DNA from: Bacillus norwichensis
GTDB taxonomy: Bacteria; Bacillota; Bacilli; Bacillales; Bacillaceae_C
Assembly (NCBI RefSeq): GCF_014836955.1
Contig: NZ_JACSPV010000004.1
Location: 30,837-94,836, forward strand
Reading direction: 5' to 3'
DNA: 64,000 nt
Position numbers and translations under genes: made by a program. The notes beneath the pieces are model-generated. The model made no database searches and had not been told where the DNA came from. It saw only the letters and a list, made by a program, of their open reading frames with translations. This document shows, one piece after another, positions 45,856 through 54,961 of the stretch; position 1 is the stretch's first letter, and each line of letters opens with the position of its first letter.

Positions 45856-46728
45856 CTAACTAATATCCAACTCAAAGAATTGATAAAATGGCTCCTTGTT
45901 CAATTCTTGAAGTTCCAGCTCCAAGTTAAACCACTTTAAAACTTCGTCGTTCATCTCATTAACCTGAAACGGAATTTGCCTATCTTGAGCGACTTCTTTA
46001 ATCTGCTGAGCTGCCTCCAATGAATCTCTTGATAGACTTTGAAATTGATATTGAACTTTCTCGTTATACTGATCAACAAAGATTAGCTTCCATATAAACT
46101 CTGTCTCGTCAGTTGAATCACTCAGTTTCCCTCTATGCAAGGATGGCTGTACGTAGATCCCCTTAATTTCATCGAATGATTGGACTGTCCGCTTTCCATT
46201 CCAAGACTGTGAAACAAGTCCAAGCTCCTGATGGACCCCTCGGTAATCGGACCACATGATATATTGAAAGCCCCCGTATAAAAAAACAGTTCCAACAATC
46301 ATTCCGTTCAAAAGGCGTTTTCTCCTTATGTCAGGGCTGAAAAAACGAATCGCTATGAATAAAAGAAATGCTATCATAAAGATAAGAGAAAGTGAACCGA
46401 GCTCACTGGCCCCCGGTTCATATAAAAGATATTTTCCATCTGTCATTGCTTTTTGTTTTTGCCCTTCATAAGTTTCATATGAATAAAATATGAGCGGAAC
46501 AATTATCGTACAAAATACATAAATGGCTAGCCACTGCTTCACCTTACTCTTGAAATCTATCCAGGATGTCCGCATTCCTTGACCTAGCAAATAAATCGGG
46601 AGACTGGTGAGAATCAAGATAAGGATGGCAACAATCGGATTCTCTTCAAACTCCAATAGAGCGGCGAAAGCCAATAATGCACTGAAGACAATTAATATAA
46701 TTCCTACGAACTTTTTTATTTCATTCAC
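45856..46728 (-). CDS. Membrane protein of unknown function
   Basis: 290 residues: four or five membrane segments in the first 160 residues (IILIVFSALLAFAALLEF, VAILILILTSLPIYLLG, LAIYVFCTIIVPLIFYSY, LSLIFMIAFLLFIAIRFF, LNGMIVGTVFLYGGFQYI), then a soluble C-terminal part of about 125 residues rich in E and Q. No domain is recognised. It is convergent with the DCC gene and divergent from the BNR-repeat protein gene. Confidence 0.7.
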   Translation of the reverse strand: MNEIKKFVGIILIVFSALLAFAALLEFEENPIVAILILILTSLPIYLLGQGMRTSWIDFKSKVKQWLAIYVFCTIIVPLIFYSYETYEGQKQKAMTDGKYLLYEPGASELGSLSLIFMIAFLLFIAIRFFSPDIRRKRLLNGMIVGTVFLYGGFQYIMWSDYRGVHQELGLVSQSWNGKRTVQSFDEIKGIYVQPSLHRGKLSDSTDETEFIWKLIFVDQYNEKVQYQFQSLSRDSLEAAQQIKEVAQDRQIPFQVNEMNDEVLKWFNLELELQELNKEPFYQFFELDIS

Positions 46729-46850
46729 CTCTTTCGACTAAAAAGCAATCGGGGATATTACTTATCTATTGTAGTTTTTTTCTCCTATATTCACCAGCAG
46801 CGGCCTTTTGTTAAACTGGTCATAACCTAAAAAAACAAGGAGATTCTCCA

Positions 46851-47735
46851 ATGAAAAATATAGTCCTCAGTATAGCTACGCTCATAATAGTTGGCTTGAT
46901 TGCCGGATTATTTTTTTACCAGATGCCTTCCAAACATGCTGAAGTACAAGAACCAAATGACCAAGCAGCACCTGCGACACAGCCGCTCTATGCCAACGAA
47001 ACAATTGATTATTCACTGCAGAACGATGAGGTCAGCATCACTTTTGATAAAGGAAAGAACTGGCTCCCCATTCCCATAGAAAAAGAGGTACTTTTTAATG
47101 GGGAGTACACTGGAAGTAAAGAGGAACTGATTGAGAATAGCTATATCCTTACGAAAAAAAGGGTAGCCTTCCTGTATTATGAAAATGACACCATCAAAAT
47201 GTTATCCTCCACTGATCAAGGTGAATCCTGGCAGAAGACAGTTATTTCCGAACACTATCCACCCATTCGTTTTCGAAAAATCGCTTTTATAAATAAACAC
47301 TTTGGTTATGTCATCATTTCTGGTGATCGTACAATGTCACAAGAGATGTCGAGTGTCTTTTTAACTCATGACGGTGGGAAAAGCTGGAATGAAACGAATA
47401 ATACTAATGTCACAAGATTGGTAGCCGATGGCGGCTTCACCAATGAGCAGACAGGCTTTTTATCATTTGGCATCCTAAACCCTGAACATCCAGATCTTCA
47501 TGTGACAAAGGATGGCGGAGCTAATTGGAGTAAAACGGAAATACGGATTCCTAAGAAGTATAATAAAATTTTTGTGATAGCCGAAGCACCTTTCAAAGAC
47601 GGAAATGACTTGGCAATGCTAATAAACCAAGGTTCTAACGGCGATTATCTAGGTGGGAAGGTAAAAGGAAAGTTTCTTTCAAAAGATGAGGGAAAAACAT
47701 GGGAATTTGACAGGGAGGTTCAGCTTGATGAATAA
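46851..47735 (+). CDS. BNR/Asp-box repeat protein, membrane-anchored
   Basis: 294 residues with an N-terminal membrane segment (IVLSIATLIIVGLIAGLFFY) and an outer beta-propeller-like region. Four Asp-box motifs are visible: SSTDQGESW, LTHDGGKSW, VTKDGGANW and LSKDEGKTW. Such repeats form sialidase- or YCF48-like propellers. No catalytic residues are evident, so a binding or sensing role is possible. It overlaps the next gene by 8 bases. Confidence 0.75.
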   Translation: MKNIVLSIATLIIVGLIAGLFFYQMPSKHAEVQEPNDQAAPATQPLYANETIDYSLQNDEVSITFDKGKNWLPIPIEKEVLFNGEYTGSKEELIENSYILTKKRVAFLYYENDTIKMLSSTDQGESWQKTVISEHYPPIRFRKIAFINKHFGYVIISGDRTMSQEMSSVFLTHDGGKSWNETNNTNVTRLVADGGFTNEQTGFLSFGILNPEHPDLHVTKDGGANWSKTEIRIPKKYNKIFVIAEAPFKDGNDLAMLINQGSNGDYLGGKVKGKFLSKDEGKTWEFDREVQLDE

Positions 47736-48576
47736 AACTAGGAAAAAAATTGGGGGATGGTTTTTATTTCTTCTTTCCATAGGATGCTTCCTTTTTCAAA
47801 TGTCTTTCTTATTTTTACATGCCCATTATCAGATTGAATACACTGATAACCGGCTTTTCTTTTTGATCAACATTTTGAGTGCACTCTTTCTTTGGCTGGC
47901 GATCCTACTCCTACTGCAAATTGGAAAAAAACCGCAACTATTTAGTGGCGCATTCATCGCACTATTCATTTTAACCAATGTCATTCTTCTCGCTATGGAT
48001 CAAACTAAAACGCATAATGTTGTCGGTCTTTCTCCAGATTTAAAGCATGTTTTATCCATCAAAGAAAATAAAGAAACGAAGCAGGCAACCTTTTATAGAA
48101 CGTATTTTCACGCCCTTTCCCGGCCAAAAGAAAGCTTGCCCTTCAAAGCAGCCGGCGATTTTAAGGTGATGTGGCTGACCAACGATGTGGCAGCTGTCAC
48201 CTATCAAGCGGCCGATAAGAGCATTCACCAATACATAGGTACATACGGAGACCGTGGCAGCGGAGGCTATTATTACGTTGGCCCATCGATCTACGGGCAG
48301 TGGTCTGGTGGTGATATAAAGGTCATAAGTGATCAGTCAGGAATCAGGGTCATTCATCCAGGAGAAATGGAGACATTTAACTGGAATCAAGTCGTACAAT
48401 TCGGAACGTTAGCGATAGTGTTGGTTAATAATGATGAAGCCATATGGACTATTGCCCTTGCTGAAAATTTCAAAGTCCAATCTGAAGAACTTGCGCCGCC
48501 AATCGGAGACATCATCATTTACAAGCCAACAATGGAGACATCCAAACCCGTTATTTTAAAGTATGTTGGTCCTTAA
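47728..48576 (+). CDS. Membrane protein of unknown function, coupled to the BNR protein
   Basis: 282 residues: three membrane segments at the N-terminus (WFLFLLSIGCFLFQMSFLFL, LFFLINILSALFLWLAILLLL, LFSGAFIALFILTNVILLA), followed by an extracytoplasmic region of about 180 residues. No family is recognised. Start is ATG 47728, GGGAGG upstream inside the previous gene; a longer in-frame reading from 47686 lies within the BNR gene. Translational coupling suggests a complex with the BNR-repeat protein. Confidence 0.7.
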   Translation: MNKTRKKIGGWFLFLLSIGCFLFQMSFLFLHAHYQIEYTDNRLFFLINILSALFLWLAILLLLQIGKKPQLFSGAFIALFILTNVILLAMDQTKTHNVVGLSPDLKHVLSIKENKETKQATFYRTYFHALSRPKESLPFKAAGDFKVMWLTNDVAAVTYQAADKSIHQYIGTYGDRGSGGYYYVGPSIYGQWSGGDIKVISDQSGIRVIHPGEMETFNWNQVVQFGTLAIVLVNNDEAIWTIALAENFKVQSEELAPPIGDIIIYKPTMETSKPVILKYVGP

Positions 48577-48672
48577 AAAAAGTAAAGCACCGAGCTGACC
48601 GATAGCCATCTAATTTTTGAATTCATACTGGCACAACCAGAATATCCGTACATTTTCGAGCAAACGAACATG

Positions 48673-48716
48673 AAAAAGCTGCTGTTGGAGGAATCCCCAC
48701 TGCCAGCAGCTTTTTT
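48673..48716. terminator. Bidirectional terminator
   Basis: AAAAAGCTGCT and AGCAGCTTTTT arms around a 21-base loop, with T-runs reading in both directions, between a plus-strand gene end (48576) and a minus-strand gene end (48722). Confidence 0.85.
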
Positions 48717-48721
48717 AAGAA

Positions 48722-49579
48722 CTATTTAATTGCTACCCAAATCTCATGATAAGAATCTTCCCTATAAGGATTTATATCTATATATGCCTCAATGGAAGCT
48801 ACTTTAGCCGGTTCGTAGCCATTTGAAGGAAACCACTCTGAATATATTTGTTTCGTCGTGGCGAGGATAGAATCCGGGACAGGTCCTTTGGCCTCAAAAA
48901 CCGCCCATTTGGCTGCCGGGAAATGAAATGTTGAAAATCCGTCAGATTTTTCTCCACTATGTTCCACTGCAATCCAATAATCAACTGTGTTATTCTCCAT
49001 GTTAAAGTTAGAGCAAATGCCTAGCAAACCTTTGATCTGCCCATCGTTTAATTGCAATAATTTTGTACTTTCCTTATTGTTGTTTACTTCTTCCCAAAAT
49101 TCAGGAACTCCTGGTATTCCAATTTCATCCCAGCATTGAAACTCCCGTTTAATTCCTACTGCTTTAAATGCACTTCTTTTTACAATACGATAATTCATCG
49201 GTTCCGCCCCTTTCAGTTTTACCTGGATTGCCATACGGTTGTATGATTGGAGCTTCCCTTTCCCTTTTCTGGCATCACTCGGGGTTATGCCGTGCTGTTT
49301 TCGGAAAGCTCTTGAGAAAGATTCAGGAGTATCATAGCCATATTTAAAGGCAAGGTCGATGATTTTGCTATCTGTACTAGAGAGTTCTTGGGCTGCTAAT
49401 GTCAGACGCCGTTTTCGAAGATATTCTCCCACAGACATATCTGTCAAAATCATAAATATACGCTGAAAATGAAAAACAGACACATTCGCCTGTTTCGCAA
49501 TATCTTCGATTGTCAACGCGTCCAACAAATGAATCTCCATATAATCGATAGCCTTTTGTAAAGATTCAATCAATGCCAT
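48722..49579 (-). CDS. AraC-family regulator with GyrI-like effector domain
   Basis: 285 residues: N-terminal AraC double helix-turn-helix (about 8-105: LTIEDIAKQANVSVFHFQRIFM and IIDLAFKYGYDTPESFSRAFRKQHGITPSDAR), then a GyrI-like/effector-binding domain (about 125-285: VVKRSAFKAVGIKREFQCWDE-type start, ending EAYIDINPYREDSYHEIWVAIK). Such proteins bind small lipophilic or cationic molecules and activate export or detoxification genes. Start is ATG 49579, nine bases after AAGGAG. No obvious target gene adjoins. Confidence 0.9.
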   Translation of the reverse strand: MALIESLQKAIDYMEIHLLDALTIEDIAKQANVSVFHFQRIFMILTDMSVGEYLRKRRLTLAAQELSSTDSKIIDLAFKYGYDTPESFSRAFRKQHGITPSDARKGKGKLQSYNRMAIQVKLKGAEPMNYRIVKRSAFKAVGIKREFQCWDEIGIPGVPEFWEEVNNNKESTKLLQLNDGQIKGLLGICSNFNMENNTVDYWIAVEHSGEKSDGFSTFHFPAAKWAVFEAKGPVPDSILATTKQIYSEWFPSNGYEPAKVASIEAYIDINPYREDSYHEIWVAIK

Positions 49580-49666
49580 GCTGATCAACTCCTTATGACC
49601 ATACTAACAACACGATATATCCCCTTCATGACTTTTTGTGCTTCTTAAAGTCAGCTCTCAATATTA

Positions 49667-49788
49667 GAAAAGCGCAAGGCGGCTGATCAGGGGCGACAAG
49701 CACAAGGCGAATGGCGAGGAGGTAGCTCCTAAACCACCACAGCCATTTGACTTGTGACCTCGAGCTCCTGCTGCCTGGAGCTGGACAC
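49667..49788. repeat. Family-2-like repeat, copy 3 (related, short)
   Basis: Opens GAAAAGCGCAAGGCGG and closes GCCTGGAGCTGGACAC, matching the end pattern of the family-2 element at 25166 but with a different interior (GGCGACAAGCACAAGGCGAATGGCG-like). It is followed closely by family-1 copy H. Confidence 0.55.
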
Positions 49789-49845
49789 TAATAAGAAACA
49801 ACATATTAATTCTGATTTTATAAGAAAGATACCGCTGGAATGATC

Positions 49846-50038
49846 AAATGCGCCTTGGCGTATTTGCGCCCAGATTTTATCGAGCTCCGATGGATAAATT
49901 TCCTCTGAAAATCTGTGGCATCCGCCGGAGGCTTTGACTTTATTCAGCCAGGGTTTGAACCCCCACTGAATGGAATACCAATATGCATTCACCTCGCCAC
50001 TTACAGAAATGGGAAACTTCTGCTGAATAAAGTTAAAA
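49846..50038 (+). repeat. Family-1 interspersed repeat, copy H (fullest copy)
   Basis: Reference copy, about 193 bp: GCGCCTTGGCGTATTTGCGCC, AGATTTTATCGAG with AAAATCT partner, GGCATCCGCCGGAGG, TTTGACTTTATTCAGCC, CCACTTACAGAAATGGG, and CTTCTGCTGAATAAAGTTAAA, whose last 15 bases are the complement of TTGACTTTATTCAGC apart from one wobble. It ends 27 bases before the stop of the minus-strand gene. Confidence 0.9.
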
Positions 50039-50064
50039 GGTTCGGACAATCATCCGAACCCTCT

Positions 50065-51300
50065 CTATTTAAAATTCGACATTCTCCAATGCATAGGAGC
50101 TGCCAACTCTCTCCCTTCGTCTTTGGACTGGTGAAGGGTTGTCCACGACCGTTGTATTCCGTGTTTCAAATAAATTTCATGATTGGGAGCCTGCTCATGC
50201 ACTCCGGTAATATCATAAAATCCGCTCTGGAAAAACTTTCCCCAAACCTGATAATCGACAGCGGGCAAATCAACCAAAGGATCTTCAACCGAATGCGTCA
50301 ATACGAAGGAAGCTTTCTCCTTCTCTATTTCCACTTCTTCCAAGAAGATGCCGTCATCTGAAGGAACCACTTCCCCCTTCAAATTTCGGAGCATTCCATA
50401 TCCATGCGTTTTCCCTATATCTTTGTTCAATTTGACCTCAGATCCATCTGCTGTTACAACAATTTCAGCCGTCGAGCGATAAGCCTCAGAAGTTGGGTCA
50501 AAACTACGCCCTTCTCCTTTAAAATAGCGATACGGAGATGTATGATCCGAATTTTTTATCCAGTTTTTAGATACAAACGTTTTGTACAAAAACTTCCATT
50601 CCCTTTTCTCAAGTGAGTGATCTTCAACTTTTAAAATTTCTTCCAACGGCTCAAGTACCTTCGTCATTTGGAATTTTTCCATGGCTACATTTTGTTCTTT
50701 CACCTTTCTTTGCATCACTCTGGATTCATGACCTGAATCTTGCTTCCACGTTAACGGACGTTCAGCATATACTCGATATGTGTATTCCACCTGGCTTCTT
50801 ACCCAGCGATCAACAAATAAGGGCTCTTCCACTTTGCTGATCCTTTTGCCGTTCCGATAAATAAGATATTCTTCAACACCTTCAATCGGATCCCACTCCA
50901 GTGCAACCAACGATCGCGAAATAATAGTCGTTTGAACGCAATTTCTCACTACATTCTCTAATTCCCTGGATTCAACCGCCGTTGAAGTTTGGACTTTCAG
51001 CCGTTCCGGCGAACCTCTTCTCGTGCCTATTTCAATTGTATAAAGATATGTAGTCCCCGCAGCCAATTCACTATCCCTAAAGACTTCATCAGTCCCTTCA
51101 TAAATCAGCCGTCCTTCCCTGTAAATCCGAAATGGGCCCTTCACACTCTTAAAATAGAAAATGATTTCATTTGTTGAATGCTCAACCGCTTTAATCGGGA
51201 AGCTTTTCGGATAAGCGGTCTTCGTTTGAAATTTTTTACCAATCATTACAAGAGTTGTTCCAATAAAACTGATGAATGGTATCAAATAACGCCTCACCAT
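50065..51300 (-). CDS. Protein of unknown function with fibronectin-like segment
   Basis: 411 residues. One N-terminal hydrophobic segment (YLIPFISFIGTTLVMIG), then two short beta-rich, fibronectin III-like units (EIIFYFKSVKGPFRIYREGRLIYEG ... ; VALEWDPIEGVEEYLIYRNGKRIS), then a C-terminal domain of about 170 residues (FVSKNWIKNS ... RYFKGEGRSFDPTSEAYRS). The C-terminal part recalls DUF3238 in my memory, unverified. Start ATG 51300 with GAGG about ten bases upstream; a longer in-frame reading reaches into the divergent gene's leader. Function is unknown. Confidence 0.65.
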   Translation of the reverse strand: MVRRYLIPFISFIGTTLVMIGKKFQTKTAYPKSFPIKAVEHSTNEIIFYFKSVKGPFRIYREGRLIYEGTDEVFRDSELAAGTTYLYTIEIGTRRGSPERLKVQTSTAVESRELENVVRNCVQTTIISRSLVALEWDPIEGVEEYLIYRNGKRISKVEEPLFVDRWVRSQVEYTYRVYAERPLTWKQDSGHESRVMQRKVKEQNVAMEKFQMTKVLEPLEEILKVEDHSLEKREWKFLYKTFVSKNWIKNSDHTSPYRYFKGEGRSFDPTSEAYRSTAEIVVTADGSEVKLNKDIGKTHGYGMLRNLKGEVVPSDDGIFLEEVEIEKEKASFVLTHSVEDPLVDLPAVDYQVWGKFFQSGFYDITGVHEQAPNHEIYLKHGIQRSWTTLHQSKDEGRELAAPMHWRMSNFK

Positions 51301-51383
51301 ATTATCAACCTCGCTTTCCCTTGAAATTGCATTTCGAACCAGTGACAAGAACCCATCATATCCTAAACAGCAGGGAGGTGGTG

Positions 51384-52337
51384 GTGATCTCATCAAGTGT
51401 GTTTTTCCAGGAAATGCTTACTTTATATTGTATCGCCATTTTAGGCTGGGTCGCCAGAAAAAGGAATATACTGGGCAAAGAGTCAATATCTGTACTGACC
51501 CAAGTACTATTATACATCACTCTACCTGCCCTCATTTTACATTCTCTGAACATTGAGCTATCGCTTAGTTTTATAGAAGATTTTATTTGGCTAATAGCAA
51601 TGTCTGCTTATGTTTGTATCATTTCTGCGATCATTGCGTCTTATTTCGGTAAAAAAACTCAGTTGCCGACAGAACAAAGGCCTGTATACGAAAGCCTGAT
51701 GATTTTTGGTAATCAAGGCTATATCGGCTATGCCATCAGTTATATTCTACTAGAAGAAAAAGGAATCATTTATCTTACAATTTTTAATATCTGTTATTTA
51801 GTTTTTATCTGGGCATATGGAATTCATCTTTTCACAAGAAAAAAAGGTGAGATCAACTGGAGAGCTGTTCTTGTGAATCCCGGAATCGTCTCTACTTCTG
51901 TCGGTCTCATTCTTTTATTTCTTCCTTTTAGGTGGCCTATGTTCTTAGCAGAAACATTGAAAACCGTGGGAGAAATGACAGTTCCCTTGTCCATGATTCT
52001 TGTCGGGGCATTAATCGCCAATGTGAAAATGAAAACATTTTTCTTATCACTCAAAAATGGTTACTTGTGGACATCATCCCTTTTACGACTCCTTTTCTTT
52101 CCCTTGCTGTTACTTCCATTCGCCGTATTATCCGTACCGTTTCCTGTTCTATTAATCGCCTTCATTGTTTCCGGCATGCCTTCCGCACCGACTATTTGCA
52201 TATACGTACAAAAGTACGGTGGGGATTCACTTCTTGCTTCACTCGGAGTTTTACTAACAACTGCACTTAGCATCATAACGATTCCACTCATCTACCTCTT
52301 TATTACTCATGTTTCTCCATTCCTTGCTTCACACTAA
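51384..52337 (+). CDS. AEC-family (auxin efflux carrier-like) transporter
   Basis: About 317 residues, ten membrane segments. Family motifs are LPALILHSL in the first half, GNQGYIGYAISYILL in the fourth or fifth segment and MPSAPTICIYVQKYGGD near the C-terminus. AEC transporters export organic or amino acids. Three GTG codons in a row (51378, 51381, 51384) follow or overlap GGGAGG; 51384 has the best spacing (about 5). An earlier in-frame ATG at 51276 is inside the divergent gene. Substrate unknown. Confidence 0.83.
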   Translation: MISSSVFFQEMLTLYCIAILGWVARKRNILGKESISVLTQVLLYITLPALILHSLNIELSLSFIEDFIWLIAMSAYVCIISAIIASYFGKKTQLPTEQRPVYESLMIFGNQGYIGYAISYILLEEKGIIYLTIFNICYLVFIWAYGIHLFTRKKGEINWRAVLVNPGIVSTSVGLILLFLPFRWPMFLAETLKTVGEMTVPLSMILVGALIANVKMKTFFLSLKNGYLWTSSLLRLLFFPLLLLPFAVLSVPFPVLLIAFIVSGMPSAPTICIYVQKYGGDSLLASLGVLLTTALSIITIPLIYLFITHVSPFLASH

Positions 52338-52409
52338 TGAATAGGTGGCTGAAAAAATATTTCTCACTGCACTCAGCTTAAGATGCAATGAAAAAATCAC
52401 TGGACTACA

Positions 52410-52569
52410 TTAAATGTGCCTTGACGTATTTTCGCCCAGCTTTAATTGAACTTCGCTAGATAAACTTCCTCTAAAAATCTGTGGCATCCACCAGAGGCTC
52501 TAACTTTATTCAACCAGGGTTTGAACCCACCGCATACAAAAGGAGAGACTTCTGCGGAATAAAGTTAAA
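52410..52569 (+). repeat. Family-1 interspersed repeat, copy I
   Basis: GTGCCTTGACGTATTTTCGCCCAGCTTTAAT, GGCATCCACCAGAGG, CTCTAACTTTATTCAACC, GGAGAGACTTCTGCGGAATAAAGTTAAAT. The first hairpin is diverged, the closing arms are intact. It is between two plus-strand genes. Confidence 0.8.
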
Positions 52570-52671
52570 TATGATGCAGAAAAAAATCAAAAAGACTGTG
52601 AACTTTTCCCTGTATAGATGCCGTTATGATACACTTAATTCGAAATGAATTCTTATTGGAGTGTATCGTCT

Positions 52672-53223
52672 ATGAACAATAATAATTTTGGATCTATCGG
52701 CCATGTAAAACGCAACTATCGGCCTGCTATCATCACAATTTCAGTTGTGCTGATCGGAGCGATCGGGGTGTTAGCCGGGATGCCTGGAATCGAGGACTTC
52801 GATGCATTCGATGTTACGATTCTTCCTTTATTGAACGCAATATTAAATAGTTTCACCTTTCTATTTCTAGTAGGAGCATTGATCGCTATCCTGAAACGCA
52901 ATGTCAAAGTTCACCGTCGTTTCATCTATGCGGCTTTCGTCACCACATTTTTCTTTCTTATCACATACGTGACGTTCCACTTCCTTTCCCCCTCTACACC
53001 ATATGGCGGGTCAGGACTGCTGGCAGGTATTTATTATTTTGTTTTAATCACACATATCACACTGGCTGCAGCTATTGTGCCGCTCGCTCTTACCAGTGTT
53101 GCACGCGCTTGGAACATGGAAAATGACCGTCATAGAAAAATCGCCCGTTGGACGATGCCGATCTGGTTATATGTAAGCCTAACAGGCGTACTGGTCTATA
53201 TTCTGATTTCTCCATATTATTAA
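52672..53223 (+). CDS. DUF420 membrane protein, CtaM/YozB-like
   Basis: 183-residue protein with five membrane segments (PAIITISVVLIGAIGVLAG, ILNSFTFLFLVGALIAIL, RFIYAAFVTTFFFLITYV, LAGIYYFVLITHITLAAAIV, MPIWLYVSLTGVLVYILI). Histidines such as VHRRF and THITLAA are in the DUF420 pattern. The family (CtaM/YozB) is needed for maturation of heme-copper oxidases in some Firmicutes. Start is ATG 52672 after TTGGAG; a TATGAT box near 52623 would leave only about 20 bases before the in-frame ATG at 52645. Confidence 0.82.
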   Translation: MNNNNFGSIGHVKRNYRPAIITISVVLIGAIGVLAGMPGIEDFDAFDVTILPLLNAILNSFTFLFLVGALIAILKRNVKVHRRFIYAAFVTTFFFLITYVTFHFLSPSTPYGGSGLLAGIYYFVLITHITLAAAIVPLALTSVARAWNMENDRHRKIARWTMPIWLYVSLTGVLVYILISPYY

Positions 53224-53239
53224 AATCGAGTTGCAAAGA

Positions 53240-53269
53240 GTGCTTCCAATTCACGGAAGCATTTTTTTC
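53240..53269 (+). terminator. Rho-independent terminator after the CtaM-like gene
   Basis: TGCTTCC and GGAAGCA arms with a short loop followed by seven or more T. Confidence 0.85.
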
Positions 53270-53365
53270 TTTTCCTGGAATTACATCCTTAACGCTTAAA
53301 GCACATGAGATATAATAGAAATATAGAATGAAAGCATATTGGCTTTCTAAGGAGGGAACCCTTTT

Positions 53366-54943
53366 TTGCACGAAAAAGATTCATTACAAAAAGTCCTTTC
53401 GCAAATCCTTTCAAATGATAGTGAGATCACGGAAATGAAAAACGATCATGAAGAATTGCCAACAGCCGCGGAGCTATTAAAAGCAATTACGGAAGGTGAC
53501 GGATCGATAAAGATGAAGGAAATCATAGATATTATCACTGACATCCCTCCCTCAAAATCAATCGACAATCAAGAGTATATCAAAATGATTGAAAGTCCTA
53601 TTTTTGGTAAATTGATAGACTCTCTCTATGACGGCATATATATCACTGATGGCAACGGAGTTACTGTAAAAGTAAATAAAGCATATGAACGAATTACCGG
53701 GCTCAACAGAGCAGAACTCATAGGCCTTCATATGAAAGATGTTGTGACATCTGGTTTGATAAATAAATCAGTTTCATTACAAGTGATTAAAGAGAAACGT
53801 CCAATCACACTTATGCAGATGATTAAACAGGAGAGAAAAATCATCGTGTCCGGAATGCCGGTATTTAATGAGGAGAATGATGTCCTCTTTGTTGTAACTA
53901 ATGTAAGAGATGTAACGGAACTGCTCCATTTAAAACTGGAGTTAGAGGAGCTTCAAAAAATAAAAGAACTAAAGCAAGTGTCTAAAGAACTCTCTGGTGT
54001 TCACTCTGATCCTTTAATCATTAGCGAGGAATCTAGAGAAATGTTTTTGGTAGCCGAGAAAGTGGCAAAGACGAATGCCAAAGTGCTGCTGCAGGGAGAA
54101 ACGGGTGTTGGTAAATCCGTTGTCGCCAAATACATTCATGACAATTCAAGCCGCAAGCACGCCCCATTCCTAGAATTAAACTGCGGAGCCCTTCCTCCAA
54201 GTTTAATAGAAGCTGAACTATTCGGCTATGAGCCTGGCGCCTTTACAGGTGCCCTTGCTAAGGGAAAAAAAGGATTGCTTGAAATCGCCCATAACGGCAC
54301 CTTGTTTTTAGATGAAATTGGAGAATTGCCTTTAGAAATTCAAGCCAAGCTTCTAAAAGTGATTGAAGACCAAGCTTTCATTCCGATCGGATCAACAAAA
54401 GTAAAAAAGATAGATATACGGATTATTTCCGCTACATTGAAAAACTTGCGGGAATTAGTCAATCAGGGGAAATTTAGAGAGGACCTATTTTATCGTCTAC
54501 ATGTTGTCCCTATCGAAGTACCCCCACTCCGTAAAAGAAAAAAAGAGTTGCTATTGCTTATCGAACATTATATCGACGACCTTAACCGCTCATATGGCTG
54601 GAACAAACATATATCGGTAGAAGCTTTAGAATTATTACAGCATTATGCTTGGCCGGGTAATATCCGTGAATTAAAGAATGTAATCGAGAGAATGATGATT
54701 ATGGCTGCAAAAGATCAAATGAACGTTTCAGACTTGCCAATTGAAATTAGAGATGCCAAGCATGATCAAAGTTTATTGGGAGAAGAAATTATCCCTTTGA
54801 AGGATGCCGTTGAGCGGGTTGAAAAGCATTATATCCTGAAAGCAATGAAGGAATATAAAACAACTCGGAAAGCGGCGGAGGTACTCCAAATCAGTCAGCC
54901 AACTATTGTTCAAAAAATGAAAAGGTGGCAACAACTTGATTAA
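53366..54943 (+). CDS. Sigma-54-dependent activator with PAS domain
   Basis: 525 residues. PAS sensory domain (about 78-190: LIDSLYDGIYITDGNG ... ERITGLNRAELIG), coiled segment, then AAA+ domain with Walker A GETGVGKS (244-251), GAFTGA sigma-54 contact loop (291-296), Walker B TLFLDEIGE (312-320), and a Fis-type helix-turn-helix at the C-terminus (TTRKAAEVLQISQPTIVQKMKRW). TTG start at 53366, nine bases after GGAGGG. It should activate RpoN promoters, and a -24/-12 promoter lies 116 bases downstream of its stop. The PAS ligand is unknown. Confidence 0.92.
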   Translation: MHEKDSLQKVLSQILSNDSEITEMKNDHEELPTAAELLKAITEGDGSIKMKEIIDIITDIPPSKSIDNQEYIKMIESPIFGKLIDSLYDGIYITDGNGVTVKVNKAYERITGLNRAELIGLHMKDVVTSGLINKSVSLQVIKEKRPITLMQMIKQERKIIVSGMPVFNEENDVLFVVTNVRDVTELLHLKLELEELQKIKELKQVSKELSGVHSDPLIISEESREMFLVAEKVAKTNAKVLLQGETGVGKSVVAKYIHDNSSRKHAPFLELNCGALPPSLIEAELFGYEPGAFTGALAKGKKGLLEIAHNGTLFLDEIGELPLEIQAKLLKVIEDQAFIPIGSTKVKKIDIRIISATLKNLRELVNQGKFREDLFYRLHVVPIEVPPLRKRKKELLLLIEHYIDDLNRSYGWNKHISVEALELLQHYAWPGNIRELKNVIERMMIMAAKDQMNVSDLPIEIRDAKHDQSLLGEEIIPLKDAVERVEKHYILKAMKEYKTTRKAAEVLQISQPTIVQKMKRWQQLD

Positions 54944-54961
54944 ATAAATAATCAAACAACC

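Noticed and set aside
11211..52569. Family-1 repeats as riboswitches or T-boxes
   Set aside because: Copies are opposite in sense to many neighbouring genes and are not at a fixed distance from starts; no known aptamer core.
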